64,000 bases of DNA from Haloplanus ruber (GTDB lineage Archaea > Halobacteriota > Halobacteria > Halobacteriales > Haloferacaceae), in contig NZ_JANHDK010000001.1 in NCBI RefSeq assembly GCF_024494725.1, forward strand, positions 806,001 to 870,000, written 5' to 3'. The number at the start of each line of letters is the position of its first letter. Within the stretch, counting starts at the first letter, position 1. The position numbers were made by a program, and so were the translations under genes. Shown here in pieces: positions 16,982-25,923 of the stretch. Under the pieces are notes generated by a model. It was not told the origin of the DNA. It saw nothing but the letters and a program-made list of their open reading frames with translations, and did no database searches.

Positions 16982-17775
16982 TCCGCCGCCGCGAGGAGGT
17001 CCCGGACCCGGTCGGAGTCGACCGGGGCGGTTGTCTCGCCGTCGCGTTTCAGCGCCGTCCCGACGATCACCCCGTCGGCCACGTCGAGGAGGTCGCCGAC
17101 CGTCGCCGGGGTGACGCCGCTGCCGACGTACAGCGGAACGTCGTGGGCAACACACCGCTCAGCGACCGCGTCGAGGCGGGCGTGGTCGACACCCTCGCCC
17201 GTCCGGGGACCGCTGGCGATCACGCCGTCCGCACGCCCCCGTTCGACCAGGTCGTCGACGTCGTCACCCGTCGTGTCGCGGTCGGTGGCCGTCGCGTCGC
17301 CCAAGGACGTCGAGTGTTTCACCGCCGTGTCTGCGAGGATCGACACGTCAGCGTCGAGACGGTCGCGCAGGCGGAGCGTCTCGTGGGCGCGACCCTCGAT
17401 CACGCCCTGGTCGGCGACGCGCGCGCCGGTGTGGACGTTGACGCGGACGAAGTCGGCGCCGGCGGCGGCCGCGACCGACAGCGCCGCGGTCGCGTCGTTG
17501 CGGAGGACGTTCACCCCGACCGGCCGGTCGACCGTCTGAACGACGAGTCGCGTCAGATCGGTCATCGACGCGACGACGTGTCGAGGGACGGTCTCGGGGT
17601 AAAACGGGGCGTCACCGAAGTTCTCGACGAGGAGGGCGTCGACGCCGCCCGCGTCGAGTGCCCGTGCGTCGGCACGCACACGGTCACGAATCGCCGCACG
17701 GTCGCCGTCGAAGCCGGGCGACCCCGGGAGCGGTGGCAGGTGGACCATGCCGACGACGCGTGGGAGGTTGGTCAT
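16978..17775 (-). CDS. btpA: BtpA/SgcQ family TIM-barrel protein
   Basis: The 265-residue protein shows the BtpA family start MTNLPRVVGMVHLPPLPGSPG and a TIM-barrel succession of motifs: ENFGDAPF, GVNVLRND, FVRVNVHTGA, DGVIASGPRTGEG and PLYVGSGVTP, the last being a phosphate-binding style loop. In cyanobacteria BtpA helps stabilise photosystem I, but haloarchaea lack photosystems, so the role here must be different and is unknown. The ATG at 17775 is chosen over a longer upstream frame because homology starts there. It lies head to head with the HalX regulator 100 bp away. Confidence 0.85.
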   Translation of the reverse strand: MTNLPRVVGMVHLPPLPGSPGFDGDRAAIRDRVRADARALDAGGVDALLVENFGDAPFYPETVPRHVVASMTDLTRLVVQTVDRPVGVNVLRNDATAALSVAAAAGADFVRVNVHTGARVADQGVIEGRAHETLRLRDRLDADVSILADTAVKHSTSLGDATATDRDTTGDDVDDLVERGRADGVIASGPRTGEGVDHARLDAVAERCVAHDVPLYVGSGVTPATVGDLLDVADGVIVGTALKRDGETTAPVDSDRVRDLLAAAD

Positions 17776-17874
17776 CACGAACCTGTGCGTACTCGGAGGG
17801 GAAAACACTCCGCCCTGGCCCCACGACAAGGGGGTTTAATTATCGCCGTCCCGGACTAGCGATAGACCGCGAGA

Positions 17875-18471
17875 ATGACCACGAGCGAGGGGGGGACGGT
17901 GCTCATCGTCGACGACGACAGAGACGTCGTTCGCACGTACCGCCGGTATCTAGAGACGTCGTACGATGTCCGTGAGGCGTACGACGGCGAAAGCGCGCTA
18001 TCGCAACTCGACGAGTCGGTGGACGTGGTGTTGCTCGACCGCCGGATGCCCGGCGTCTCCGGTGGGGAGGTGCTCGACCGCATCCGGGACCGTGACCTGG
18101 GGGTGCGGGTGGCGATGGTGACCGCCGTCGACCCCGACTTCGACATCCTCGGGATGGGATTCGACGACTACATCACCAAGCCGACGAGTCACGACGAACT
18201 CAGGGCGACCATCGACGACCTGCTCTCCCTGAGCCAGCACGCCGAGGACGTCCGGAAGTACCACTCACTGCTCGCGAAGCGTGCGGCGCTACGCGATGGG
18301 AAATCGGCACACGAACTCGACCGAAACGAGGCCTTCGCCGACTTAGAGGAGCGGATCGAGTCGCTGCGGAGTACGCTCGAAGCCGAGGCGGCGGACTACA
18401 CCGACGACGCGCGGTTCGTCGCCACCCTCCGGGCCATCGACGACTCGGGCGAGGGGGCCGCCGATGGCTGA
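17875..18471 (+). CDS. HalX-domain response regulator
   Basis: The 198-residue protein begins with a receiver domain: the acidic pair in VDDDRD (13-15), phospho-acceptor Asp55 in VVLLDRRMPG, Thr83 and Lys102 in DYITKPTS. A HalX helical domain follows (about residues 120-190), the haloarchaeal output module of unknown action. It has no obvious DNA-binding domain. Its stop overlaps the start of the RAD55-like gene by 8 bp, so translation is coupled and the two products probably act in one pathway. The nearest histidine kinase in the window is at 35.2 kb, too far away to be assigned as its partner. Confidence 0.93.
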   Translation: MTTSEGGTVLIVDDDRDVVRTYRRYLETSYDVREAYDGESALSQLDESVDVVLLDRRMPGVSGGEVLDRIRDRDLGVRVAMVTAVDPDFDILGMGFDDYITKPTSHDELRATIDDLLSLSQHAEDVRKYHSLLAKRAALRDGKSAHELDRNEAFADLEERIESLRSTLEAEAADYTDDARFVATLRAIDDSGEGAADG

Positions 18472-19123
18472 GGGCGACGCCCAGTCCGAATACCCGCTGG
18501 GTGACGCCCTGCCTATCGACGTCGGCGCGTTCGATCCCGGTATGAACCTGCTCGTCTCCGGCCCCGCGATGTCGGGCAAGCGCCAGGTGGTGTTCGACCT
18601 CCTCGCGCCTGCGGCATCGACCGACCCAATCGTCGTGATGACGACCGACGATCCGGCGCCGCGCATCCACACGGAGTTCGAGGATCGGCAGAGCTGCATC
18701 ACCCCCGAGACGTTCCGTATCGTCGACGCTTCCGGTGCCCCCGGCGACGACGACCCCACGGTCCACCGGGTGAACTCGCCCGCTGACCTCACCGGGATGG
18801 GTGTCGCGTTCACGGAGGCCGTCGAGGCGGTCGGGTCCCCTCCTCGGCTCCGCTTGGGCTTTGTCTCCATCTCGACGCTCCTCCAGTACGTCGACGCCGA
18901 ACGAGCCTTCTCGTTCCTGCACGTGCTCTCCCGGCGGACGAGCGCCGCCGGCTACCTCGGCGTTTACAGTCTCGACCCCACGACCCACGAGGACCGCTTC
19001 GTCAACGTCGTCACCTCCATCTTCGACGCCGTGATCGAACTCCGCGAGGAAGACGGGAACCGCGAGGTTCGTGTCCGTGGCCTGTCCGGTATGGCCCCCG
19101 AGTGGACCGCGTTCCCTTACTGA
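18464..19123 (+). CDS. RAD55/KaiC-like RecA-fold protein (HTR-like)
   Basis: The 219-residue protein has a RecA/KaiC-like layout: a nucleotide-binding-like loop GPAMSGKRQ at 33-41, a strand DPIVVMTTDDPAP, a Walker B-like strand GFVSISTLLQYV, and C-terminal strands with FDAVIELREEDGNREVRVRGL. The Walker A is atypical (GKR instead of GKT/S), so ATP hydrolysis is doubtful. Haloarchaea have many such single-domain proteins associated with transducers and response regulators. The 8-bp overlap with the HalX regulator indicates coupled expression. It is followed convergently by the hydantoinase genes with a 7-bp tail overlap. Confidence 0.75.
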   Translation: MAEGDAQSEYPLGDALPIDVGAFDPGMNLLVSGPAMSGKRQVVFDLLAPAASTDPIVVMTTDDPAPRIHTEFEDRQSCITPETFRIVDASGAPGDDDPTVHRVNSPADLTGMGVAFTEAVEAVGSPPRLRLGFVSISTLLQYVDAERAFSFLHVLSRRTSAAGYLGVYSLDPTTHEDRFVNVVTSIFDAVIELREEDGNREVRVRGLSGMAPEWTAFPY

Positions 19124-20820
19124 TCGTCGCGCTCGGCGGCGGTGTCGGGGTCGATGTCGTACACCTCGCTGGCTCGCGCCGCGGACACCTTCCCCAGACG
19201 TAGGTCGCGAGCCACGGCCTCCGGGTCGCGGTCCGCCGGGTCGCCGTAGCCGCCGCCGCCCGGCGTCCGGAGACACACCACGTCGCCGGCGTCGAGGGCG
19301 TGAGTCGACTTAGCCGGAATAGCGACGGACTCGCCGTCCCGGTGGAGTCGGTCCGCGCCGGCGTCGCCGGCGTCGCCGCCAGCGATCCCGTAGGGTCGGT
19401 GGTGCCGCCGGTCGGCAAGGAGGCTGAACGCCACGCCATCGGTGAGCACTTCGATGTCGCGCCGGAGGCCGAGACCACCGCGGAACTCGCCGCTGCCCCC
19501 CGAGTCCGGGCGGTAGGCGTAGCGGCGCACACGGAGCGGGTAGACGGTTTCGAGCACCTCCGCCGGCGTGTTGAGCGTGTTGCTCATGTGGGCGTGGACG
19601 CCGTCCATGCCGTCGGCGCCGGCCCGACCGCCGTAGCCGCCGCCGACCGTCTCGTAGAACGCGAAGGGTTCGCCCGTCCGGTCGGCCCCGCCGAAGGTGA
19701 CGCTGTTCATCGTCCCCTGAGCGGCGGCGACGGAGCGCTCCGGCGCCTCGGTCCCGAACGCCCCGAGGAGGGCGTCGGTCACCCGCTGTGAGACTTCGAG
19801 GTTTCCGCCGACGACGGCTGCGGGCGGCGTCGCGTTGACGACCGTCCCCTCGGGGGCACGGATCTCGACCGGTCGATACGTTCCCGCGTTCGGCGGCACG
19901 TCGGGATCGGTGACACAGCGCACCGCGTAGTACGTCGCCGACGCCGTCACCGCGAGGGGGGCGTTGATCGCACCCGCGACCTGGTCGCTCGTCCCCGCGA
20001 AGTCGACGACGAGTTCGTCGCCGTCGACGGTCACCGAGACGGCGATCCGAAGATCCGTGTGCCCCTGACCGTCGTCGTCGAGGTAATCCTCGAATGTGAC
20101 AGTGCCGTCCGGGAGCGCGTCGATTTCGGCGCGCATCCGGCGTTCGGCGTAGGCCTTTATCTCCGCCGTCGCCGCGCGGAACGTATCGAGGCCGTGGCGC
20201 TCGGTCACCTCGCGGACCCGTTCGACGGCCGTCCGGTTGGCCGCCCGCTGGGCGCGGAAGTCGCCCCGTCGCTCGTCGGGCGTCCGCACGTTCGTCAGGA
20301 GCAGGTCGAAGACGTCCGCGACGGGGTCGCCGCCGTCGTAGAGTTTCACGGGCGGGACGCGGAGGCCCTCCTGATAGATCTCCGTCGAATCGGCGGCGAC
20401 GCTGCCCGCCTGTCCCCCACCCACGTCGGCGTGGTGAGCGCGGTTGGCCGCGACGGCGACCAGTTCGTCGTCGACGAAGATCGGTGTCACGAGCGTCATA
20501 TCGGGCAGGTGGGCGCCGCCGTGGAACGGGTCGTTCAGGAGAATGGCGTCGCCATCCTGCAGTTCGTCGGGCGGGAACGCCTCGACCGCCGCCGCCACCG
20601 AGTACGGCATCGCGCCGAGGTGAACCGGGATGTTCTCCGCCTGGCTGATCATCTCGGCGACCCCGTCGGTCAGGTCGAACAGCGCACACGAGCAGTCGCG
20701 GCGGTCCTTGATGTTCGGCGAGTAACTCGTCCGGACGAGCGTCGCGTTCATCTCCTCGGCGACGGCGACACAGGCGTTACGGAGGACCTCCAGGGTCACC
20801 GGATCGACCGCCTCGCTCAT
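19117..20820 (-). CDS. hyuB: Hydantoinase B / 5-oxoprolinase subunit B
   Basis: The 567-residue protein is a standard HyuB: MSEAVDPVTLEVLRN at the start, then NIKDRRDCSCALFD, LNDPFHGGAHLPD, RAHHADVGG, the GGAINAPLAV-like segment, TMNSVTFGG, GGGYGGRAG and a GGGGYGDPADRDPE tail. With HyuA it forms an ATP-dependent amidohydrolase that opens hydantoins, N-methylhydantoin or 5-oxoproline. The Met at 20820 is the true start: the ATGA at 20817-20820 overlaps the hyuA stop, and a longer open frame upstream is antisense and other-frame sequence of hyuA. The pair is one operon; the substrate is not decided by sequence. Confidence 0.93.
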   Translation of the reverse strand: MSEAVDPVTLEVLRNACVAVAEEMNATLVRTSYSPNIKDRRDCSCALFDLTDGVAEMISQAENIPVHLGAMPYSVAAAVEAFPPDELQDGDAILLNDPFHGGAHLPDMTLVTPIFVDDELVAVAANRAHHADVGGGQAGSVAADSTEIYQEGLRVPPVKLYDGGDPVADVFDLLLTNVRTPDERRGDFRAQRAANRTAVERVREVTERHGLDTFRAATAEIKAYAERRMRAEIDALPDGTVTFEDYLDDDGQGHTDLRIAVSVTVDGDELVVDFAGTSDQVAGAINAPLAVTASATYYAVRCVTDPDVPPNAGTYRPVEIRAPEGTVVNATPPAAVVGGNLEVSQRVTDALLGAFGTEAPERSVAAAQGTMNSVTFGGADRTGEPFAFYETVGGGYGGRAGADGMDGVHAHMSNTLNTPAEVLETVYPLRVRRYAYRPDSGGSGEFRGGLGLRRDIEVLTDGVAFSLLADRRHHRPYGIAGGDAGDAGADRLHRDGESVAIPAKSTHALDAGDVVCLRTPGGGGYGDPADRDPEAVARDLRLGKVSAARASEVYDIDPDTAAERDDQ

Positions 20821-22850
20821 GGCTCGATCACCACGTTTCCCAGGTCGTCGACGCTCGCTGCCGCCCCCGGCGGGACGACGACGGTGCTTTCCGTCCCCTC
20901 GATCACCGCCGGGCCGTCGAGTGCGGCACCCGGTCCGAGCGCCGCACGGTCGAAGACCGGCGTCTCGTGGGTCGCCCCGTCGAAGGAGGCGGTGCGGGTC
21001 GCCTGCGGGGCCGGCGTACCCGTCACCTCGTCGGCCATCGAGAGCGGAGGCGGATCGACGACGCCCCGCGAGCGAAGGCGAAGGGTGACGAGTTCGACTG
21101 GTTCGTCGGGGGAGGCGTGGCCGTATCGGCGCTCGTGGCGCTCGTGGAAGCGATCCTCGACGGTCGCGAGTGCCGCGTCGTCCAGTGGGCCGTCCGGGAG
21201 CGGAACCCGGAGGTCGAAGGACTGGCCGCGGTATCGCAGGTCGACAGCGCGTTCGAACCGCCGGCGTTCCGGGGGGTAGCCCTCGTCGGCGAGACGGTCC
21301 CGGCGCTCGTCCGCGAGCGCCTCGAAGCGCTCGGTGAGTGCCGCGGGGTCGACCGCGTCCCACGGCCGGACCGCCGAGACGCCGTCCTCGTAGACCACGT
21401 CGCTGATGAGGAGGCCAAGCGCGGAGAGAACGCCGGCCGAGCGGGGGACGACGACCTGCGGTACGTCGAGTTCGGCGGCGAGTTCCGCGGCGTGGAGCGG
21501 CCCGGCACCGCCGTAGGCGACGAGGGAGAAATCGCGGGGGTCGTGGCCGCGCTCGACGGAGACGACGCGCAGCGCCCGTTCCATGTTCGCGTTGGCGACG
21601 TCGAGAATCCCCTGTGCGGCCGCGTCGGCGCTCAGATCGAGGGGGTCTGCGATTCGCTCCCGGACCGCCTCGCGGACGGTCGCCTCGTCTGCGCTCTCCG
21701 CGAAGAAGGCACCGGGGTCGATCCGGCCGAGCAGGAGGTGGGCGTCGGTGACCGTCGGCTCGGTCCCGCCGCGGCCATAACAGATCGGGCCGGGGTCGGC
21801 GCCGGCCGACCGGGGACCGACGCGCAGGCTTCCCCCCTCGTCGACCCACGCGACCGAGCCGCCGCCCGCGCCGATGGTGTGTACGTCGACCATCGGGACG
21901 TTGACCGGATACTCGCCGACCGATCCCTCCGTCGAGACGACGGGGTCGCCGTCCCGGACCAGCGACACGTCACACGAGGTGCCGCCCATGTCCATCGTGA
22001 GGACGTCGTCGAACCCGGCGGCACCCGCGACGTGGGCGGCGCCGCGGACGCCCGCGGCCGGCCCCGAGAGGAGCGTATTCACGGGACGCTCTCGCGCCGC
22101 GGCCGCCGAGGCGACCCCGCCGTTTGACTGCATCACCTGCATCGCCGCGGGAACGCCGGCCGAGGCGATACCCTCCTCCAAGCGCCCCAGATATCGGTTC
22201 ATCACCGGCTTGAGCGCGGCGTTGATCGTCGTCGCCAGCGTGCGCTCGTACTCTCGGATCTCGGGCAAGACGTCACTGGACAGCGACAGTTCGGCGTCGA
22301 CGCCCGCCTCGCGGAGGCGTGCCGCCATCCGCCGCTCGTGGACGTCGTCCTCGAAGGCAAAGAGGAAGGCGACGGCGACGCTCTCGACGTCGGCGTCGGC
22401 GACGGCATGGGCTACCTCGCGGGCGGCGTCCTCGTCGAGGGGTTCGACGACCTCGCCCCGGTGATCGAGGCGTTCGGGCACCTCGAAGCGCCGGTCCCGG
22501 TCGACGACCGGTGACGGCTTCTCGGCGCGCAGGTCGTAGAGGTCGGGGCGGGTCTGTCGACCAATCTCGACCGCGTCGCGGAACCCTGCGGTCGTCACGA
22601 GCGCCGTCTCGGCCCACTCGCGTTCGAGGAGGGCGTTCGTGGCGACGGTCGTTCCGTGGGCAAAGAACTCGACTGTGGCCGGGTCGAGATTGGCCGCCTC
22701 GCCCGCGGCGTCGACCCCGTCGAGAACGCCCCGGTCCGGGGCGTCGGGCGTCGACGGTACCTTCAGCGTCGCGAGTCCGTCGGCGTCGGCGACGACCACG
22801 TCCGTGAAGGTGCCGCCGACGTCGACCCCGACACGTGTGTCGGTTTCCAT
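20817..22850 (-). CDS. hyuA: Hydantoinase A / 5-oxoprolinase subunit A
   Basis: The 677-residue ASKHA-fold protein starts METDTRVGVDVGGTFTDVVV, an ATP phosphate-loop signature, and carries FFAHGTTVATNALLER, the DVLTMDMGGTSCDVSLV motif of the second phosphate loop, and GAGGGSVAWVD. It supplies the ATP-dependent activating half of the HyuAB enzyme. The start at 22850 removes an unrelated upstream extension. The gene is directly followed by hyuB with a 4-bp overlap and lies head to head with the YlbF-type gene about 100 bp away. It may salvage 5-oxoproline or pyrimidine-derived hydantoins. Confidence 0.93.
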   Translation of the reverse strand: METDTRVGVDVGGTFTDVVVADADGLATLKVPSTPDAPDRGVLDGVDAAGEAANLDPATVEFFAHGTTVATNALLEREWAETALVTTAGFRDAVEIGRQTRPDLYDLRAEKPSPVVDRDRRFEVPERLDHRGEVVEPLDEDAAREVAHAVADADVESVAVAFLFAFEDDVHERRMAARLREAGVDAELSLSSDVLPEIREYERTLATTINAALKPVMNRYLGRLEEGIASAGVPAAMQVMQSNGGVASAAAARERPVNTLLSGPAAGVRGAAHVAGAAGFDDVLTMDMGGTSCDVSLVRDGDPVVSTEGSVGEYPVNVPMVDVHTIGAGGGSVAWVDEGGSLRVGPRSAGADPGPICYGRGGTEPTVTDAHLLLGRIDPGAFFAESADEATVREAVRERIADPLDLSADAAAQGILDVANANMERALRVVSVERGHDPRDFSLVAYGGAGPLHAAELAAELDVPQVVVPRSAGVLSALGLLISDVVYEDGVSAVRPWDAVDPAALTERFEALADERRDRLADEGYPPERRRFERAVDLRYRGQSFDLRVPLPDGPLDDAALATVEDRFHERHERRYGHASPDEPVELVTLRLRSRGVVDPPPLSMADEVTGTPAPQATRTASFDGATHETPVFDRAALGPGAALDGPAVIEGTESTVVVPPGAAASVDDLGNVVIEP

Positions 22851-22954
22851 ACCGGGGGCAGGGAGGGGTGGCAGATAAACCTCCGGCCGGCTCCCGACCC
22901 AGTTGCGGAGGGCGGGGGCGGCAAATTGAAACGCCGGGAGCCGCAAGGGGAGAT

Positions 22955-23329
22955 ATGAGCACGACAACGAGTCGGCTGGAGGATCTGGGCTCGGAACTCG
23001 GCGAAGCCATCGCGGACTCACCCGCCTACGAGCGCTTCGCGGAGGCGAAAGCCGCCGTCGAGGACGACCCGGACGCACAAGAGCGGATCGCCGAGGTCGA
23101 ACGCCTCCGCGACGAGTTCGTCACGGCCCGCGAGGCCGGCGAGGCGAGCCAGGAACACGTCGCAAAACTCCAGCAGGCACAGAACGACCTCCACTCGCTG
23201 CCGGTGATGGAGGAGTACCTGAACGCCCAAGAGGCGCTCCAGAGCCAACTCGAAGCGGTCAACCGCGCAATCTCCGAGCCACTCGCCGTCGACTTCGGCG
23301 GCGAGGCCGGCGGCTGCTGTCACGACTGA
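22955..23329 (+). CDS. YlbF/YmcA family protein
   Basis: The 124-residue all-helical protein matches the YlbF/YmcA (DUF964) family, with DSPAYERFAEAKAAVEDDP, a long charged helix, and the LQQAQNDLHSLPVMEEYLNAQ segment. In Bacillus, YlbF, YmcA and YaaT form a complex that affects RNase Y and sporulation or biofilm control; in archaea the role is unknown. The tail ends in GGCCHD, and such a cysteine pair could bind an Fe-S cluster, as reported for the Bacillus complex. The ATG at 22955 follows an AGGGGAGA ribosome-binding-like stretch. It is head to head with hyuA. Confidence 0.85.
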   Translation: MSTTTSRLEDLGSELGEAIADSPAYERFAEAKAAVEDDPDAQERIAEVERLRDEFVTAREAGEASQEHVAKLQQAQNDLHSLPVMEEYLNAQEALQSQLEAVNRAISEPLAVDFGGEAGGCCHD

Positions 23330-23483
23330 TACGGGGTATCCCGAATCGTTACCGGTGGGTCGCCGAGATGCTCCGACGAACCACCAGAAAACAGTTCCCG
23401 TCATTCGTGGAACACCATCGAGACGGCTGTGTGACCCGTTTTCACCCCGACGTTCAAATCCGGTGGGGCGTCCACCCCCCGCC

Positions 23484-24131
23484 ATGCTCGCCATCGCCGG
23501 AGGCAAGAGCGGAGTGGGAAAGACGACGACGGCCCTCGGCCTGGCCGCGGCGCTCGACCCGCCGGTCGTCGCGGCCGACGCCGACGCCGATATGCCGAAC
23601 CTGCACGCGCTCGCCGGCGTCGACCGTGAGCCGACGCTCGCGGCCGTCGACGACCGTGGCGTGGGAGGCGTCGCACGGACGGGATCCGACGAGCCGGGGG
23701 TTGGCGTCCTGCCTGCGCCCCACGTCGGCGACGCCGGCGCCGACCCGGACGCACTCGCCCGGGCGCTCGACAGGGTGGCCGCGGCCGACCGGCCGGCGCT
23801 CGTGGACTGCCCCGGCGGCGCCGGCCCGGATGCCGCCGCCCCGCTCCGGGCCGCGGACGCGACGCTCCTCGTCACGACGCTCTGTGCGCCAGCGCTCCGG
23901 GACGCCGTCAAGACGGCCGCGATGGCCCGGACCCTCGGCGCCCCGGTGTGTGGGGTCGTGTTGACCCGCACACGCTCGGCCCCCGACGCGGTGACCGACC
24001 TCCTCGACTGTCCGGTGGCCGCGTCGGTGCCCCCGGCTGACCCGCCAATCCTCGACGACGAGCGGGTACGACGCGCCTACCGACGCCTCGCGATGCAGTT
24101 GGGAGAAGACCTATTAGCGTCCCAAGCGTGA
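23484..24131 (+). CDS. MinD/ParA-like P-loop ATPase
   Basis: The 215-residue protein has a deviant Walker A, GGKSGVGKTTT at 6-16, with the signature Lys8 of the MinD/ParA class and catalytic Lys13. It also has switch I-like DADADMPNLH, the DCPGGAGPDA switch II region and the late VVLTRTR segment. It probably dimerises on ATP and positions or switches a partner. It is short and lacks a clear membrane-targeting C-terminal helix. The next gene starts 9 bp later and is a RecA-fold protein, so the two are very likely cotranscribed. The cargo is unknown. Confidence 0.85.
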   Translation: MLAIAGGKSGVGKTTTALGLAAALDPPVVAADADADMPNLHALAGVDREPTLAAVDDRGVGGVARTGSDEPGVGVLPAPHVGDAGADPDALARALDRVAAADRPALVDCPGGAGPDAAAPLRAADATLLVTTLCAPALRDAVKTAAMARTLGAPVCGVVLTRTRSAPDAVTDLLDCPVAASVPPADPPILDDERVRRAYRRLAMQLGEDLLASQA

Positions 24132-24140
24132 TATCGAACA

Positions 24141-24764
24141 ATGGCCAAGCGTCTGCCAACGGGGATTTCGGTCCTCGACAGACAGCTCGACGGGGGGATT
24201 CCGCCGGGGAGCATCCTCCTGCTGAGCGCCGATCCGGCCAGCCAGTCTGAGTCGCTACTGTACGAGATTGCGGCCGCGCGGGGGACGCTGTACGTGACGA
24301 CGATCCGTTCGGAACAGGCGGTGCGTGACGCCATCGAGCGCTACCGCGGCGGCGTCGACCGCCTGTCGGTCCGTGACGCTGGCGACTACCCACCCATCGA
24401 CAACGCGACCCGCCTCGTGAAGGACCTCCCCGAGAGTGCCAACCTCCTCATCGACGTCGTTGATCCCCTCGAAGACGCCGAGCCGACCCGGTATCGGCGC
24501 TTTCTTAACGAACTCCAGACCCACATGGTCAACACGGGATCGATTGCGGTGTTACATGCAATGCACGGCGACGACACGCCCAACCGGTCGCTCACGGAAC
24601 ATATGGCGGACGTGGTGTTCGACCTCCGGACGGACACCAGCGGCTCACAGATCGTCAACCGACTCGCCGTCCCCAAGTTCCGCGGCGGGAGCGCCCTAGA
24701 GGAGACTATCAAGCTGAAACTCACCGACGGCGTCACTATCGACACCAGCCGCGACATCGCCTGA
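24141..24764 (+). CDS. RecA-fold (RAD55-like) protein with degenerate Walker A
   Basis: The 207-residue protein begins like KaiC/RadA proteins (LPTGISVLDRQLDGGIPPGSILLLSA), but where GESGTGKS should stand it reads DPASQSES (31-38), with no GKT/S. A Walker B-like strand ANLLIDVVDPLE is present, as is the late VVFDLRTD strand with VNRLAVPKFRGG. The protein probably keeps the fold but not normal ATP binding, so a scaffolding or regulatory part is likely. It starts 9 bp after the MinD-like ATPase gene, which suggests the two work as a pair. Convergent with the FKBP gene. Confidence 0.78.
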   Translation: MAKRLPTGISVLDRQLDGGIPPGSILLLSADPASQSESLLYEIAAARGTLYVTTIRSEQAVRDAIERYRGGVDRLSVRDAGDYPPIDNATRLVKDLPESANLLIDVVDPLEDAEPTRYRRFLNELQTHMVNTGSIAVLHAMHGDDTPNRSLTEHMADVVFDLRTDTSGSQIVNRLAVPKFRGGSALEETIKLKLTDGVTIDTSRDIA

Positions 24765-24807
24765 CGGGTCACCGACGACCCGTCGGCTCGAAGAACGGAG
24801 AAGCGTG

Positions 24808-25809
24808 TTACTCTTCGAGGTCGACGTCGTCTTCGAGTTCTTCGACGATTTCGTCGGCGTCAACGTCGACATCCTCGAGGGCTTCCTCGACGTCGGCGCC
24901 GCCGGCGCCACCCATACCGCCCATCATGCCGCCCATACCGCCCATCATGCCGCCGGAGCCGTCGATGGTCTCCTGGACGATGACGCGGTCCAGGTCGAGA
25001 CGGTCCATGATCTGCTGAGCGATCTGCTGTTTCTGGAAGAGCCACTGCTGGTTCATCGTCATCGTCGGCGTGGCTTCGACGTACAGCGTCTCTTTCTCGG
25101 CGGTCTGGGTCTCGGTCTCGTACTCGGGGTCCTCGTCGTCGTCGCTCTCGACTTCGACTTGAACCTCTTCCTCGACTTCGTCGGTTTCGATCCAGACCTC
25201 GGGCGCTTGATCGAGGTACATGCCGAGCAGACCCTGGGCCTGTTCCGCGGGGTCGTCGACGACGTCGAGCACCTCGTACTCGTATTCGAGGTCCTCGCCG
25301 GCGAGCGGGTGGTTGAAGTCGACACGGGCGCGGCCGCCGATGATCGTCTCGACGTGGCCCTGTTCTCCGTCGACGGTGACGTGAGCGCCGGGGTAGCGGT
25401 CGTCCTCGTCGATCTTCTCGGCGCTGACGGTCCGCACGTCGTCGGGGTCGAACTCGCCGAAGGCCTCGACGGCGTCGACCGCGACGGTGCTCTCGTCGCC
25501 GACGTCACTGCCGATCAGGTCGTCGTCGACGGCCTGGAAGACGTGTCCCGCGCCGATAACGACGGTTCGGGGCTCGAACTCGTGGCCCTCCTCGTCGATG
25601 CCGGCCTCCTCGGCCACCTCCTGACTGGTCGTGTCGACGACCTGGTCGTCGTCCGTGGTTCGGATGGTGTAGTCGAGACGGACGAAGTCACCGTCCTGCA
25701 GGCCGGACGCCGCCTCGGTCTCGGACTCAGTTGCAGTCTCCGCGTCGGGGTCATCGGCCGTGTCGGCGTCTACCGGCTCGTCGGCCGATTCGGCCTGTTC
25801 GTCACTCAT
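24808..25809 (-). CDS. slyD: FKBP-type peptidyl-prolyl isomerase (SlyD-like)
   Basis: The 333-residue protein starts with an acidic, Glu/Asp/Thr-rich tail (residues 1-38), then an FKBP core: DFVRLDYTIRT, GHEFEPRTVVIGAGHVFQAVDDDL and the SlyD-like inserted flap domain with VDFNHPLAGEDLEYEYEVLDV. The C-terminal part has a region rich in acidic residues and a GGMMGGMGGMMGGMGG repeat near residue 290. FKBPs speed cis-trans prolyl isomerisation and SlyD types also act as chaperones. The Met repeat might bind metal, but that is inference. The chosen start is the ATG at 25809. Divergent from the CYTH gene. Confidence 0.9.
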   Translation of the reverse strand: MSDEQAESADEPVDADTADDPDAETATESETEAASGLQDGDFVRLDYTIRTTDDDQVVDTTSQEVAEEAGIDEEGHEFEPRTVVIGAGHVFQAVDDDLIGSDVGDESTVAVDAVEAFGEFDPDDVRTVSAEKIDEDDRYPGAHVTVDGEQGHVETIIGGRARVDFNHPLAGEDLEYEYEVLDVVDDPAEQAQGLLGMYLDQAPEVWIETDEVEEEVQVEVESDDDEDPEYETETQTAEKETLYVEATPTMTMNQQWLFQKQQIAQQIMDRLDLDRVIVQETIDGSGGMMGGMGGMMGGMGGAGGADVEEALEDVDVDADEIVEELEDDVDLEE

Positions 25810-25923
25810 ACCACCCACAACTCCCGTGCGACCCTTAAGAATCACGTTTCCCGTCCGACGTGAGTGGCGGCGCCGCGATCACCGATAGCGGGCTTTTTCG
25901 GCCCGGCTCCCGACGGATGGGGT

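Noticed and set aside
20821-21849. Upstream extension of hyuB to 910 codons
   Set aside because: The extra N-terminal part is an Arg-rich other-frame reading of hyuA; homology starts at 20820.
23440-23480. GTTCAAATCC-like sequence resembling a tRNA T-loop
   Set aside because: No acceptor, D or anticodon stem can be formed around it; it is more likely a TATA region for the MinD-like gene.
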